Assembly (NCBI GenBank): GCA_030648295.1
Contig: JAUSID010000140.1
Location: 110,445 to 174,444, forward strand
Length of the DNA: 64,000 nt
Direction: 5' to 3'
Source of the DNA: Opitutaceae bacterium
GTDB taxonomy: Bacteria > Verrucomicrobiota > Verrucomicrobiia > Opitutales > Opitutaceae
Under the pieces are notes generated by a model, which was not told the origin of the DNA, made no database searches, and saw only the letters and a list, made by a program, of their open reading frames with translations. Position numbers and translations under genes: made by a program. Shown here piece after piece: positions 1-9,595 of the stretch; the stretch's first letter is position 1, and the number at the start of each line of letters is the position of its first letter.

Positions 1-2093
1 GTCATGAGCTCGCCCGTGGCCGAGCGCACCCGCGTATTCGCCCGGTCGATGCACTCGGCCAGCCGCGGGGCGATCTCGTCTTCGTCGCGGTCGAACCCGA
101 CCTCGACCTTGCCCACCATCATCGCGAGCGGATCGATGGCGCCGGAGCCGGGCTCGCCGCGGGTGCGGTGCAGCGCGGGGTCGTCGCGGGTGGAGTCGAA
201 ACCCCGCGGCGGCATGATCCGCGCCGGCTCGCGGCGATAAATCGCACCGGGCGTTCGGCCTTCCCGGACCACCACCGGCGCCTCGGCCACATCGCCGCGG
301 CGGAAGAGCAGGGCGGCACCGGGAAACTGGCCGAGGACGCCGGGGCGGCCGACCGTCCATTTTGCGAGCGACTCGCTCCACAACTTCGTGCCCAACGCGA
401 ACCAGATCGGCATGTCGAAGTCGACCAGCGACAGGTAGGCCGCGGTCATCAGCGGCGCCTCGACGCCGGCGGCATTGAGGTTCACCCACGCGAACTCGGA
501 AAGCGCGCTGGGATAGCCGGCCACCTGCCGGACGTTCGTCGGGCTGACCGACGGATGCACCAGCGTGGAAAAGCCGAGGAACGTATCGCCGACGCCGATC
601 CGATGCTTGAGTTTTTCCTGCGCGATCGCCGGCGAAAAGTACGCATGCCGGTCGATCAGGTCGCCTTGCCGATAGGTCTCGTGCTCGAGATCGAGCAGCA
701 GCGGCGGGTGCGCCGTCGTCCAGTTGGAGGGTGACACGAGCCCGCCGAAGCCGGCTTGGCGCAGGAGCGCGGTCATCTCGGCATGAAAGTCCCGCTGCAC
801 ATGGGCGAGAAACTCGATTTGCTCCGCCATCCGCCGCGCCGATTTGGCCGTGCCCATCTGGCTGGCATTCGCGAGCGCCACCGTCCGCGCGTCGAGATTG
901 TCGCCGGGCAGCGGGGCATCCCAGCCGGCCACGACGCGCCGGACCGTGGCGTCGGCATTGCCATCCGGGGCGGCGTGGTGCTTCTCCGCCAGCCACGCGT
1001 GGAATTTGCGGCCGGCGAGCACCTGCTGTTCCTCGGGCCAGCTTTCCGGTTTGAAGGTGAAGAAGAATAGATTGTCCTCGTTGAGCAGCTCGATCACCGC
1101 GACGCTGCGATCCTGCGCGAGCGGCGTCCGTTGGTTGTCGTATGGGTTTGGCGCGGTGACGAACTCGTGCAGCCAGCCCTGGAACGCGCGGCGCAGCCGG
1201 TCGTTCAGGAATACCAGCCCGAACGGAACCTGCTGCTGCGGGTGCGCATCGAGCCAGGCCTGGGTGTATCCTTCCAACTCGTACGACGCCCTCACCTTCA
1301 TCTCGATGATGAAGAAACTATTCGACACAAACGTATAGATGCCCGCCTGGCGCGCCGCCACCACCGCCTTGTGCATCTGATCGATGACGGCACGATTCAC
1401 GGCCTCGAGCCGGCCGTTCCTGAAATCGAGCAGGCTCTTGCTGGCGCCGCCGTGGATCCGAACCAGGTTCACGCCGCGGCGGGCGAGCGCGCGGGCGAGT
1501 TCCACCAATTCGGGCAACGGCGCGTTGCCCGTGGAGTTCACGCCCCAGAAACGGACGGGCTTGCCGTTGCCCAGATAAAGCTTGTCGCCCTCGCGATGGA
1601 CCCAGCCGCCGCGCCCCGCGACGGGCTCATTCAGCCGCCGCAGGTCAACCAGCGGGGTGTCGTCCGCCGCAGACGCGCGGTCGGGCCGCCAGTCCCAGTA
1701 CCTGCCGCCATTCGAGTCGGGATGGTCGGCCGACGGCGGCCACGCGTAGTGACGTTGCAGCGCGGATACGTCGGTGGCGGCAAACGCGGCGGCAGGCATG
1801 ATCAATCCGACCAGCAGGATTCGGGCAGAATGCCGTTTGGCCGCGGCGAGCGGGGCTCCGGTCTCCCATCGCCCGGCCGCCGGCGAGACGGCGGCGGTCC
1901 CGATTCCGGCGGTGCCGAATTTTCGCAATATGCCGCGACCGGCCGTGAGTGCCCGATTCACGCGGGCCAGCCTCGTCAGCCCGGCGGCCACGGTCAACGC
2001 CGCAGGGGTACCGGTCGCGGAATGCGCGAGGTTTCGCCCACGTGATTCCTCCGCATCGTCCGGCGCGCGCGTTCCGCGACCCCGGTCGACCAT
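1..2093 (-). CDS. Secreted clan GH-A (GH5-like) glycoside hydrolase, 3' end outside window
   Basis: About 697 codons are open on the minus strand and run off the left edge, so the C-terminus is missing. A hydrophobic signal (RILLVGLIMPAAAFAA) precedes the mature region. The barrel shows 'RFWGVNSTG', 'NLVRIHGG', a probable acid/base Glu in 'ELLNEDN' (about residue 336) and a probable nucleophile Glu in 'ALSEFAWVN' (about residue 531), as in retaining clan GH-A enzymes. It should act on polysaccharide or oligosaccharide outside the cytoplasm; the substrate is not readable. It starts 23 bp after the stop of the upstream TBDR, so co-transcription is likely. The start is uncertain: ATG at 2093 gives an unusually long leader before the signal peptide, and a later GTG or TTG is possible. 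Confidence 0.72.
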   Translation of the reverse strand, partial: MVDRGRGTRAPDDAEESRGRNLAHSATGTPAALTVAAGLTRLARVNRALTAGRGILRKFGTAGIGTAAVSPAAGRWETGAPLAAAKRHSARILLVGLIMPAAAFAATDVSALQRHYAWPPSADHPDSNGGRYWDWRPDRASAADDTPLVDLRRLNEPVAGRGGWVHREGDKLYLGNGKPVRFWGVNSTGNAPLPELVELARALARRGVNLVRIHGGASKSLLDFRNGRLEAVNRAVIDQMHKAVVAARQAGIYTFVSNSFFIIEMKVRASYELEGYTQAWLDAHPQQQVPFGLVFLNDRLRRAFQGWLHEFVTAPNPYDNQRTPLAQDRSVAVIELLNEDNLFFFTFKPESWPEEQQVLAGRKFHAWLAEKHHAAPDGNADATVRRVVAGWDAPLPGDNLDARTVALANASQMGTAKSARRMAEQIEFLAHVQRDFHAEMTALLRQAGFGGLVSPSNWTTAHPPLLLDLEHETYRQGDLIDRHAYFSPAIAQEKLKHRIGVGDTFLGFSTLVHPSVSPTNVRQVAGYPSALSEFAWVNLNAAGVEAPLMTAAYLSLVDFDMPIWFALGTKLWSESLAKWTVGRPGVLGQFPGAALLFRRGDVAEAPVVVREGRTPGAIYRREPARIMPPRGFDSTRDDPALHRTRGEPGSGAIDPLAMMVGKVEVGFDRDEDEIAPRLAECIDRANTRVRSATGELM

Positions 2094-2116
2094 GCGGAGC
2101 GCACGGGCGAGCCCGA

Positions 2117-4933
2117 TCAGAAGCCGAAGGTACTGCTGATGCTCCAGCGGCGCGGATTCTGATAGACGAAACGATAGGCCCGCACTTCGTTGGCATCGGT
2201 CACGAGCAGATCGTCCTCGTTGAGGACATTGTCGATGTTGAGCTGGATGCGCCAGTCGATCTTCCTCGCGGTGAGCTTCCGGCCGTAGCGGAGCATCGCG
2301 TTCACGATCATGTAATCCACCGAGTAAAGCGGACGGTTCCCATCGGTCGAATCGTAGCCGACGACATTCTTCCCGCGATAGTTGATGCCGCCGCCGAGCC
2401 CGAAACCGCTGAGCGCACTTTCCCGGGCGAAGTTGTAATTGGTGAAGATGTTTCCCGAATGCTTCCGCAGGCCCCGGCGAATGTTCCCGTTGCCGGCCTG
2501 GATCGCATCCATGATGAACTGCGCATTCTGCAGCGCGGCGGCGACCGTCGGCGCCGTCAGCGTCGTGCCCGTGCGGTCGAGGTCGAGCGTGCCTTGCGCC
2601 TCCCACGCCGGGCGATGCTGCCCCATGTAGGCGAGCGTGCGCGGGTGCTGGTTGTCCGTGATCTGCTGCGTGATGCTCCAGTTGAACGAGGTCCGCCATT
2701 GCGACGTCACGTTCAGGGTCACCTCGAATTCGTAACCGTGGCCGGATAGATCCTGGCTGTCGGCGAACACGCTGATCTGCCGTTCCGGTTGTCCCAGCGT
2801 CCGCCAGATCGCGTTGATGTGGTTTGTCCAGGAATTATCGATACCGACCTGCCGGTTGGTGTCGTTCGTCTCGTACCAGCCGAGGTTGGCGTTCACCCGG
2901 TTGTCGAGCAGGCGAAGCTTCAAACCCGCGTCCCGGCCCTCACCGGTGCGGTTGCCGAGCAGCGCGCCATCGACAAGATCACTCCGCTGGCTGTTCGGGA
3001 GGAAATTGTTCGAGTTGTTATAGTAGAAGGAAAGCCACTTCGTGGCGTGGAAAACCGCCCCGTACGTGCGCGTGCTGCCTTCGTTATCGGTGTGAACCTG
3101 GTTGCGGCGGCGAAGGCCCCAGACGCGCGTGACGGGATCGCGCTCGGCCCCGCTGGAACCCCAGGCCCGCTGCTTGTCCTGCCGCACGCCGCCGGTGAGC
3201 CACAGCCGGTCGCGCCAGAACGCGCTTTGCAGCGCGCCCATCATCGAGTCGAGGCGGGTCAGCTCGTCGCGCGCGTTGTCGGCAATCCGTACATAGCCGC
3301 TGGTCACCCCGTTCTGCCCGGTCAAAGGGTTCGTGCGCACGTCGTGCAGCCCGCGGGCTCCGAAATTCTCGCTGGAAAAATCGAGATACGTGCGCCGGAC
3401 AATCGCGTTGTTGCCCGAGGTGAGATCCGCTGGATAAAGCGCCAGGTTGTTCATCAGCTGCGGCGTGAGGTTGCGTGCGGCGAAGGTGCCCGGCGTCTGG
3501 TTCTCGCTATCGCGGCGCGAGAGCAGGCCGGCGAAGCGATGGCGGCCGAACCATGGGTTCCGCCGCGTGAGGTCGAGGGCATAGGACGCGGTCAACCGAA
3601 AATCGTCGCGGATTTGGTCGCGGTTTTCGATCTGGCCGGTGCCTTCGACATAATACCGGCCGGCATTGGGATTCCGCCGGCCGTCGGGCAACAGGGCATT
3701 GGGATCACCGCGCAGCGCGATGCCGTCGAACACGATTGGGCGCACCGTGTGACGCCGCTCGTGCTGCCGGTTGAAGGCCGCTTCGACATCGAGATTCTCG
3801 AGCAGCCGCTGTTCGACGAAGACGGCGTAGTTGTAGAAATACTGTTCGCCGGCGAAGCTGGGGCCGGCGAGGTTGGTCCGCCGGGGCAACAGGTTCTCGT
3901 CGGTGATGGCGATCGGATTGTTCGCGAGGCCGACGGCGGACGGGCCCGAGTTGGAATTGCGTCCGCCGAACAGCACGATCGGGCCCAGTCCGGACGCCGG
4001 ATCGTAAACCACGGCACGGGACGTGTTGGAGCCGGTGCCCGGGACGGACTGACCGAAAGTCGGTGAAATCGGGGAGCCCGCATTCAGCCACGGACTGAGG
4101 CGGTCGGCCGCGGGCCAGGGCTGGGCCTTGCTTTCCTTGATGTCGGCGTATTCGGAATCCAGCCGCACGGTCGTGTTCTTGAACGGCCGATACGTGAGGG
4201 CGAAGGCGCCGCCGAGACGATCGTAATACTCGAAGTCACGCCATGTCCGGCGCTCGTGCCAGATCGCGTTGACCCGCGCCGCGAGTTTGCCGCCGCGCGA
4301 GCGATTCACATCGAGCGCCGCACGATGATCGTCCCAGCTGCCGATGCGCAGTTGCACCTCCGAGCGGTCGCGCCGGAGTTGCGCCTGCTTGGTCGTGGTG
4401 TTGACGATGCCACCCGGGCCGCCCACGCCGAAGAGAATCGAGTTTGGGCCGCGGGCGAAATCGAGCCGCTCCACGTTGTAGCTGTCGTGCGAGCCGAACC
4501 AGCCGAAGTAGTTCCGCCCCAGCGACGCGCCCACGAAACCGCGCATTTGGAAGATGATGTCGTTACTATACAGGCCATTGCCGGTGAAGTCGGAGAAGTC
4601 CTTCTCCGTGTTCATGGCGTAGTTCAGCGCCTCGATGACATTCACCGCCCCGATATCCATCAGGAAGTCGCGGGTCATGACCGAAATTGCCGCGGGTGTG
4701 TCCTTCAATTCGGTGTTGAGCCGGCTGCCGGCGAGCGTGCTGCTGGCGGCGTATCCGGAATCCTTGTCCGTCTGGACCACGAAGGGCGACAAAGTCACCG
4801 CCTCGCTGTCGCGGGTTCCGCTGCCGGCTGGAGCCGGCTGGCCGGCGGATTGTGCGCGAACGTGGGCGATGACCGCGCAGCCAAGCGCGCAGGTCAAAAA
4901 CAGAAGATGACGGTTCGAATGATGTGGGATCAT
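2117..4933 (-). CDS. TonB-dependent outer-membrane receptor ('LSPFVV' class), intact
   Basis: This 938-residue protein is a TonB-dependent receptor, predicted to import oligosaccharides or other large ligands across the outer membrane. It has a signal peptide (HLLFLTCALGCAVIAHVRAQ), then 'EAVTLSPFVV', a stretch near the N-terminus that may serve as the TonB box. A plug domain follows ('STLAGSRLNTELKDTPAAIS', 'NSILFGVGGPGGIVNTTTK'), then a long beta-barrel ending in the terminal Phe typical of outer-membrane proteins (STFGF). ATG at 4933 was chosen because it sits just before the signal peptide; the frame stays open 70 codons further upstream but reads as non-signal sequence. The hydrolase at 1-2093 follows after 23 bp, and a sulfatase diverges upstream, so sulfated or uronic glycan uptake is a fair inference. 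Confidence 0.93.
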   Translation of the reverse strand: MIPHHSNRHLLFLTCALGCAVIAHVRAQSAGQPAPAGSGTRDSEAVTLSPFVVQTDKDSGYAASSTLAGSRLNTELKDTPAAISVMTRDFLMDIGAVNVIEALNYAMNTEKDFSDFTGNGLYSNDIIFQMRGFVGASLGRNYFGWFGSHDSYNVERLDFARGPNSILFGVGGPGGIVNTTTKQAQLRRDRSEVQLRIGSWDDHRAALDVNRSRGGKLAARVNAIWHERRTWRDFEYYDRLGGAFALTYRPFKNTTVRLDSEYADIKESKAQPWPAADRLSPWLNAGSPISPTFGQSVPGTGSNTSRAVVYDPASGLGPIVLFGGRNSNSGPSAVGLANNPIAITDENLLPRRTNLAGPSFAGEQYFYNYAVFVEQRLLENLDVEAAFNRQHERRHTVRPIVFDGIALRGDPNALLPDGRRNPNAGRYYVEGTGQIENRDQIRDDFRLTASYALDLTRRNPWFGRHRFAGLLSRRDSENQTPGTFAARNLTPQLMNNLALYPADLTSGNNAIVRRTYLDFSSENFGARGLHDVRTNPLTGQNGVTSGYVRIADNARDELTRLDSMMGALQSAFWRDRLWLTGGVRQDKQRAWGSSGAERDPVTRVWGLRRRNQVHTDNEGSTRTYGAVFHATKWLSFYYNNSNNFLPNSQRSDLVDGALLGNRTGEGRDAGLKLRLLDNRVNANLGWYETNDTNRQVGIDNSWTNHINAIWRTLGQPERQISVFADSQDLSGHGYEFEVTLNVTSQWRTSFNWSITQQITDNQHPRTLAYMGQHRPAWEAQGTLDLDRTGTTLTAPTVAAALQNAQFIMDAIQAGNGNIRRGLRKHSGNIFTNYNFARESALSGFGLGGGINYRGKNVVGYDSTDGNRPLYSVDYMIVNAMLRYGRKLTARKIDWRIQLNIDNVLNEDDLLVTDANEVRAYRFVYQNPRRWSISSTFGF

Positions 4934-5151
4934 GGGGCGGGGTGGGGTCAAAACGAGCGGGTGATGCGCCGCGCAGCACTTGAGCAATCCGTGACGCGCG
5001 CGCGGGGCAGGTGGGGTTTTGGACAGGAGAGGGGTAGGCGCGGAATGACAGGCGCAGCAAGCCCCAAACCAAGCGAATTCCCGCGCGTTTCGAGCGGCGG
5101 CGACCGTGCATTTTTGATTCTCACCAGTGCATTCGAGGTCCACATCACGGT

Positions 5152-6798
5152 ATGCACACCATGCGCTGCACCTGGTTTATTGGTCTGGCTCTCGCCAGCC
5201 TTTCTCCCTCCGCGATTGCCGCGGGCAATCCGTCGGCGTCAGTCACTCGCCCCAATATCGTCTTCATTTTCGCCGATGATTGGGGCTGGGGAGATCTGTC
5301 CTGCCACGGGCATCCCTGGCTGAAGACGCCGAACATCGACCGGCTCGCGAACGAGGGAATCGGTTTCCAGCAGTTCAATGTGCTGAATCCCGTCTGCTCG
5401 CCGAGTCGCACCGCTGCGATGACGGGGCATTTTCCTTCGCGCTACAGCGTTCATCAGCACTTCGCCGCTCCCGCGCAGAATTTGGAGCGCAACATGCCCG
5501 ACTGGCTGGATTCCAAGGCGCCGACGGTCGCGCGGTTCCTGAAGCAGGCCGGTTATCGCACGGGGCATTTCGGCAAGTGGCATCTCACGAGCCGCAACAT
5601 TCACGGTGCGCCGACGCCCGCCGCGTACGGCTTCGACGAATACGCCGTGTTCAACGGCGGTGCCGACATGCCGTCGGCCCATCTGCACGACACGCCGGTG
5701 AACGCGGTGAAGTTCATCCTCGCGAGCAAGGCGCGCCCGTTTTTCGTCAACGTCTGGCTGCATGAGAGTCACCTGCCGCACGTGCCGACGAAGGCCGCGA
5801 TGGAAAAGTGGTCGCACCTCGACGAGCAGAAGCGCGTTTATGCCGCGGTCATCACTGATGGTGACAACGCCGTGGGCCGGGTTCTCGACTCACTCGAGAC
5901 CGCCGGCGTGGCGCAAAATACGATCGTGATTTTCTCCAGCGACAACGGCCCTGAGTCCACCGCCGCAACGCCGCAGCAGAACATGAGGGACGAGGACGCG
6001 GGCGTCACCGGCTACGGCGGCTACTACAGCGTCGGCTCGACCGGTGGATTGCGCGGCCGCAAGCGGAGTCTCTTCGAAGGCGGCGTGCGCGTGCCTTTCA
6101 TCGTGCGCTGGCCCGGCCATGTGCCGGCGGGATTGAAGAATGACAGCACCGTTTTCACCGCCGTCGATTTGCTGCCGACGCTTTGTGCGGCCGCTGGCGT
6201 CACGCTCCCGGCCGAGTATCACGGTGACGGCGAGAACCTGCTCGCGGCCCTCGACGGTCGGCCCGCCATTCGGACGCGCCCCATTTTCTGGAAATGGACC
6301 GGCAGGAACGCTGAGCCCGACTGGTGGCCTCGCCTCGCCGTCAGGGATGGTGAATGGAAACTTGCGCTCACCGATGATGCGAAGCGCGTCGAGTTGCACC
6401 CGCTCAATGCCGACCGTGCGGAATCGGCTGATGTTGCCAGGGAGCATCCCGAGATCGTCGCGCGACTCACCCGGCTCGCGCTCGACTGGAACGCCACGCT
6501 GCCCGCGAAACCCGACCCATCCTGCATCAGTACCGCCGATCGCGCGGGTGCTGCCACCTCACCGCGAAATCGCGGCAAGACGGGGGAGACGCGCGCTCAG
6601 CCTGCGACGAAAGCAACGCCGGACCGGGCACAGGCATTCCAGCGGATGGACACGAACCACGATGGGTCTCTCACACTCGAAGAATACAAGGCGGGCTTGA
6701 AAGGTGCGGCGAACCTGGAGCAGCGCTTCAAGAACTTCGACCGGAACAGCGACGGCAGGCTGAGCCGCGAGGAGTTCGTCAATCCATCTGGAAAATGA
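5152..6798 (+). CDS. Secreted sulfatase with C-terminal EF-hand pair
   Basis: This 548-residue protein is an arylsulfatase-type sulfatase that would remove sulfate esters from a glycan outside the cytoplasm. The signal peptide ends near SPSAIAA. 'NIVFIFADDWGWGD' is the N-terminal metal-binding strand. Cys82 in C-S-P-S-R fits the formylglycine signature, and 'GHFGKWHL' and 'FSSDNGPE' are further family motifs. Unusually, the C-terminus (about residues 496-548) carries two EF-hand loops, D500-E511 (DTNHDGSLTLEE) and D530-E541 (DRNSDGRLSREE), which suggests calcium binding. A variable linker with Thr, Pro and Ala separates them from the catalytic domain. It diverges from the TBDR at 4933 and is followed 27 bp later by a GHL15-like gene. 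Confidence 0.93.
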   Translation: MHTMRCTWFIGLALASLSPSAIAAGNPSASVTRPNIVFIFADDWGWGDLSCHGHPWLKTPNIDRLANEGIGFQQFNVLNPVCSPSRTAAMTGHFPSRYSVHQHFAAPAQNLERNMPDWLDSKAPTVARFLKQAGYRTGHFGKWHLTSRNIHGAPTPAAYGFDEYAVFNGGADMPSAHLHDTPVNAVKFILASKARPFFVNVWLHESHLPHVPTKAAMEKWSHLDEQKRVYAAVITDGDNAVGRVLDSLETAGVAQNTIVIFSSDNGPESTAATPQQNMRDEDAGVTGYGGYYSVGSTGGLRGRKRSLFEGGVRVPFIVRWPGHVPAGLKNDSTVFTAVDLLPTLCAAAGVTLPAEYHGDGENLLAALDGRPAIRTRPIFWKWTGRNAEPDWWPRLAVRDGEWKLALTDDAKRVELHPLNADRAESADVAREHPEIVARLTRLALDWNATLPAKPDPSCISTADRAGAATSPRNRGKTGETRAQPATKATPDRAQAFQRMDTNHDGSLTLEEYKAGLKGAANLEQRFKNFDRNSDGRLSREEFVNPSGK

Positions 6799-6825
6799 TC
6801 ATCGGATGACCGTGAGTCTTGCGGA

Positions 6826-7977
6826 ATGAAGCGGCGCTTTTCACTCCTCCTGCTGGTATTGGCCACGGTTGCGCCGACCGCAAATGACGTTCGCGCCGCT
6901 GCCGCGGCGGCTCCGTCGGCTATGGCGGTGAGCGTCGAGTCGTGGCAGCGCGTGCCGCTGTACCTTCATTTTGCCAAGCGGACCGCCGCGATGACGGACG
7001 AGGAAATCGATTTTGTCGCGAGCCATGCACGGGTCGTCACGTTGGAAAAGAGCCACGGTGTCGTGCCGCACGGCAGCACCGAGGCGGGAATCGCCGACAC
7101 CGCTCGCCGGCTCAAGCAGCGCAACCCGTCGATCAAGGTGCTGTTCTACCTGAATGCGTTCATCAACTGGCCGGGCTACGACGCGTTCAAGACTTACCGG
7201 CCCGAATGGACTCTCCGTACCGCGGGCGGGGAGAGCGTGAAACATCCGTCCGGGACACCACGGCCCGACCCGTCGAACGCGGAGTTCCGCGAGTGGTGGT
7301 CGGATGTCGTGGCCGCGGTGCACCGCGAGGCGCCGCTCGACGGACTGTTTGCCGACGCGCTGCCGCAGGCATTGTCGCCCGCGCTGGCGCGCCAGGTGGG
7401 CGCAACGAAAGCCCGCGCCGTCGTGCACGGGCTGCGCGAGATGCTGGCGTTGACCAAGCGAAAGCTCGGACCGAATCGAATGATTGTGGCCAATGGAATC
7501 CGGACGACGGCCTATCGGGAGATCCTCGATTGGAAAGGAATCGACGGCGTGATGATCGAGCACTTCGGCGCCTTCGGCTTGGACGCGCCCGCGGACATCA
7601 AGGCCGACCTGGACTCGATTCAACTCGCCGCTGCGAAAGGCAAGTTCGTCGTGCTGAAAGGCTGGCCCGGTTTCAACTGGCTCGACCGTGAGATGATGCA
7701 ACGGACCCACGCCGATCTGCTGCAGCTCGCCCGGGAGCGAATCAGTTTTCCGCTGGCCTGCTTCCTCGTCGCCGCGCGGCCGGACTCGCAGTTCTGCTAC
7801 TCGTGGGGCTACGTCGACCAGCACGGGATGCTCGACCTGTATCCCGAGTTCGAGCATGCGCTGGGCAGTCCGAAAGCGGACGCCATCTGGAGGGGACTCA
7901 CGGCCACGCGCGAATTTGCCCACGCTTCCGTGTCGGTGGATCTCCAGCGCAAGGAGGCCCGCATCGACTGGCATTAG
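6826..7977 (+). CDS. Secreted putative glycoside hydrolase, GHL15-like
   Basis: The 383-residue product has a clear signal peptide (RRFSLLLLVLATVAPTANDVRA). It then resembles the putative glycosyl-hydrolase-like family 15 (GHL15) TIM barrels: 'IKVLFYLNAFINWPGY', 'DGLFADALPQ', 'MIVANGIRT', 'IDGVMIEHFGAFG' and 'GKFVVLKGWPGFNWLD' are read in order. The Asp in 'DGLFAD' and the Glu in 'MIEHFG' are plausible acidic catalytic residues, but no catalytic mechanism is established for this family as far as I know. It lies 27 bp after the EF-hand sulfatase and is probably in the same operon. A block of palindromes follows its stop. The substrate is unknown. Confidence 0.72.
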   Translation: MKRRFSLLLLVLATVAPTANDVRAAAAAAPSAMAVSVESWQRVPLYLHFAKRTAAMTDEEIDFVASHARVVTLEKSHGVVPHGSTEAGIADTARRLKQRNPSIKVLFYLNAFINWPGYDAFKTYRPEWTLRTAGGESVKHPSGTPRPDPSNAEFREWWSDVVAAVHREAPLDGLFADALPQALSPALARQVGATKARAVVHGLREMLALTKRKLGPNRMIVANGIRTTAYREILDWKGIDGVMIEHFGAFGLDAPADIKADLDSIQLAAAKGKFVVLKGWPGFNWLDREMMQRTHADLLQLARERISFPLACFLVAARPDSQFCYSWGYVDQHGMLDLYPEFEHALGSPKADAIWRGLTATREFAHASVSVDLQRKEARIDWH

Positions 7978-8189
7978 CCGGGAAATTTCACCCTCTGCTC
8001 CGCTGCGAACGCAAAGTGTGTTCGCTTGTGCCGTGCGCCGGCGCGCGCTCCACGATTTCCCGGCTAAGGGCAAAACCGCTCTGCGGTTTTGCATTTAGCC
8101 CGCATGAACGCGGGGCGTTCGCCGGAACATGGGGATGTTGGCGGTCAGACACGGCTGAAGACCATTTCAAGGGTGAAAAATGCGGGCTA
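7978..8189. repeat. Composite palindromic intergenic element (copy 1)
   Basis: This 314-base gap (7978-8291) has no credible gene and is filled with inverted repeats. CCGGGAAAT at 7978-7986 pairs with ATTTCCCGG at 8055-8063. A perfect 10-bp stem, GCAAAACCGC/GCGGTTTTGC, with a 3-nt loop spans 8070-8092. It is followed by ATTTAGC and a second long palindrome, TAGCCCGCAT (8096-8105) with ATGCGGGCTA (8180-8189). A small hairpin GAACGC/GCGTTC lies inside at 8106-8120. The hairpin is not followed by a T-run, so it is a weak terminator candidate. A similarly built element lies at 32375-32473. Nothing else is seen from 8190 to 8291. Confidence 0.7.
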
Positions 8190-8291
8190 GGGCGTGTCTT
8201 CAAACCCCGAGGCCGGCGTCGGCCGCGGCCCGGGCGGAGCCGGGCCCTTCAGGAAGGCGCAGCCAATCATGTCATCATGTTCTTATCCGCC

Positions 8292-9581
8292 TCAGCCCGG
8301 CGACGGATGCTGCCAGGGTTTGCGGTAGTCGCGTTTGATCAGCGTTGCCGCCGCAGGATTTCCGACGATCTGCTCCCGGGCCGCGTCCCACTCGATTCGC
8401 GCGCCGACCTGATACGCGATTGTGCCGAGCTTCACCGTCGTGGTGGAGAGATGCGCGTCGGCGATCGAACACGGTGCCGGTTTGCGCTGGCGCACGGCGT
8501 CGAGGAACTCGGCCATGTGCAGCCCACCCATGTCGGATTTCTCCTCGTGCACCTGACGTTCGGCGGCTTTGCCTCGCGGGGTGAAACTCCACCGCGCATC
8601 TGTCACGAACACGGTGCCCTTTTCGCCATAGAAGAAGATCCCGTTGTTCACCTCGGGGGTGTGCTCCTCCGAGCCCCAGAGCCGGTGGCGCCAGGTGAGC
8701 GGGCAGCGTTCGAATTCGAACTGTACCGTCAGCGTGTCGGGCGTCGTGATCCTGCCCTGGAGCTGAAAGAGCCCGCCGGCGGCCGACACCGCGCGCGGCG
8801 CCTTTTCGCCGAGAATCGTGCGGGCTGCATCAACAAGATGAATACCCCAGTCGTAGAGGTGACCCTGCCCGGTGGTTTTCTCGAGCCGCCAGTTGCGATG
8901 GCCGACCTGCGGGCTGTACGGCAGCAGCGGGCCCGGGCCGCACCAGAGTTCCCAGTCGAGTGACGCCGGCGGCGGCTGGGGCGCGTTGCTCAGCACGCCC
9001 GCGGTGTAGAAAATTTGCGCCTCGGCCTGGACCACCCGGCCGAGATGGCCCTGCTCGATGAACCGGCGGGCGGCCTGAAACGCCGCGCTCTGCCGCCGCT
9101 GGAATCCAATCTGCACCGTCCGCCCGCTCTTCGCCGCCGCTTCGACCATCGCGCGACCTTCGCGTACGTCATACGAAAGCGGTTTTTCGCAATACACATC
9201 GAGTCCGCGATTCACCGCGGCGATGAATGGCAGCGCGTGCCAGTGCGGCGGGGTCGCGATGATCACGGCCTCGAGGCCGGGCGCGTCCAAGATTTCCTCA
9301 TACAGCTTGAAGGTTTTCGGCCGTGCGCCCTGGGCCTTCTCCACCTCGGCGGCGACTTTCGCGAGATTGTCGCTGTCGACGTCGCACAGCGCCACGACCT
9401 CGACTCCGCCCGCCTTCAGGGCGGCCCGTACGTCGGTGAGGCCATAGCCGCCGCAGCCGATCAGGCCGAGCTTGATTCGGCGATCGGATGCCGCGGTGGC
9501 GGCGGAAGCACGGAAGGGGGAGAGGACGGCGGTGCCGGCGGCAGCGGTTCCGAGGAATTCACGGCGACTGAGGGGATTCAC
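8292..9581 (-). CDS. Exported Gfo/Idh/MocA-family oxidoreductase
   Basis: This 429-residue protein begins with a twin-arginine-like leader (SRREFLGTAAAGTAVL). A Rossmann NAD(P)-binding motif follows (GLIGCGGYG, residues 39-47), then the family's catalytic-site motif 'CEKPL' (E132, K133, P134). The C-terminal half is the substrate-binding alpha/beta domain of Gfo/Idh/MocA oxidoreductases, including 'YDWGIHLVDA'. The family oxidises or epimerises sugars and cyclitols with bound NAD(P). The RR signal suggests export of the folded holoenzyme to the periplasm, as for glucose-fructose oxidoreductase. The start is GTG at 9581; the nearest upstream ATG is out of frame. It faces the plus-strand hydrolase at 6826 and probably forms its own transcript. 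Confidence 0.88.
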   Translation of the reverse strand: MNPLSRREFLGTAAAGTAVLSPFRASAATAASDRRIKLGLIGCGGYGLTDVRAALKAGGVEVVALCDVDSDNLAKVAAEVEKAQGARPKTFKLYEEILDAPGLEAVIIATPPHWHALPFIAAVNRGLDVYCEKPLSYDVREGRAMVEAAAKSGRTVQIGFQRRQSAAFQAARRFIEQGHLGRVVQAEAQIFYTAGVLSNAPQPPPASLDWELWCGPGPLLPYSPQVGHRNWRLEKTTGQGHLYDWGIHLVDAARTILGEKAPRAVSAAGGLFQLQGRITTPDTLTVQFEFERCPLTWRHRLWGSEEHTPEVNNGIFFYGEKGTVFVTDARWSFTPRGKAAERQVHEEKSDMGGLHMAEFLDAVRQRKPAPCSIADAHLSTTTVKLGTIAYQVGARIEWDAAREQIVGNPAAATLIKRDYRKPWQHPSPG

Positions 9582-9595
9582 GCTGACACGTTCCC

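Noticed and set aside
2789..4066. A 425-codon plus-strand frame inside the TBDR at 2117
   Set aside because: Antisense to an intact receptor; biased composition and no recognisable motif.
8070..8092. Strong hairpin as a rho-independent terminator for the GHL15-like gene
   Set aside because: The stem is perfect, but the following bases are ATTTAGC rather than a T-run, it lies about 90 bp after the stop, and it is part of a larger palindromic element.
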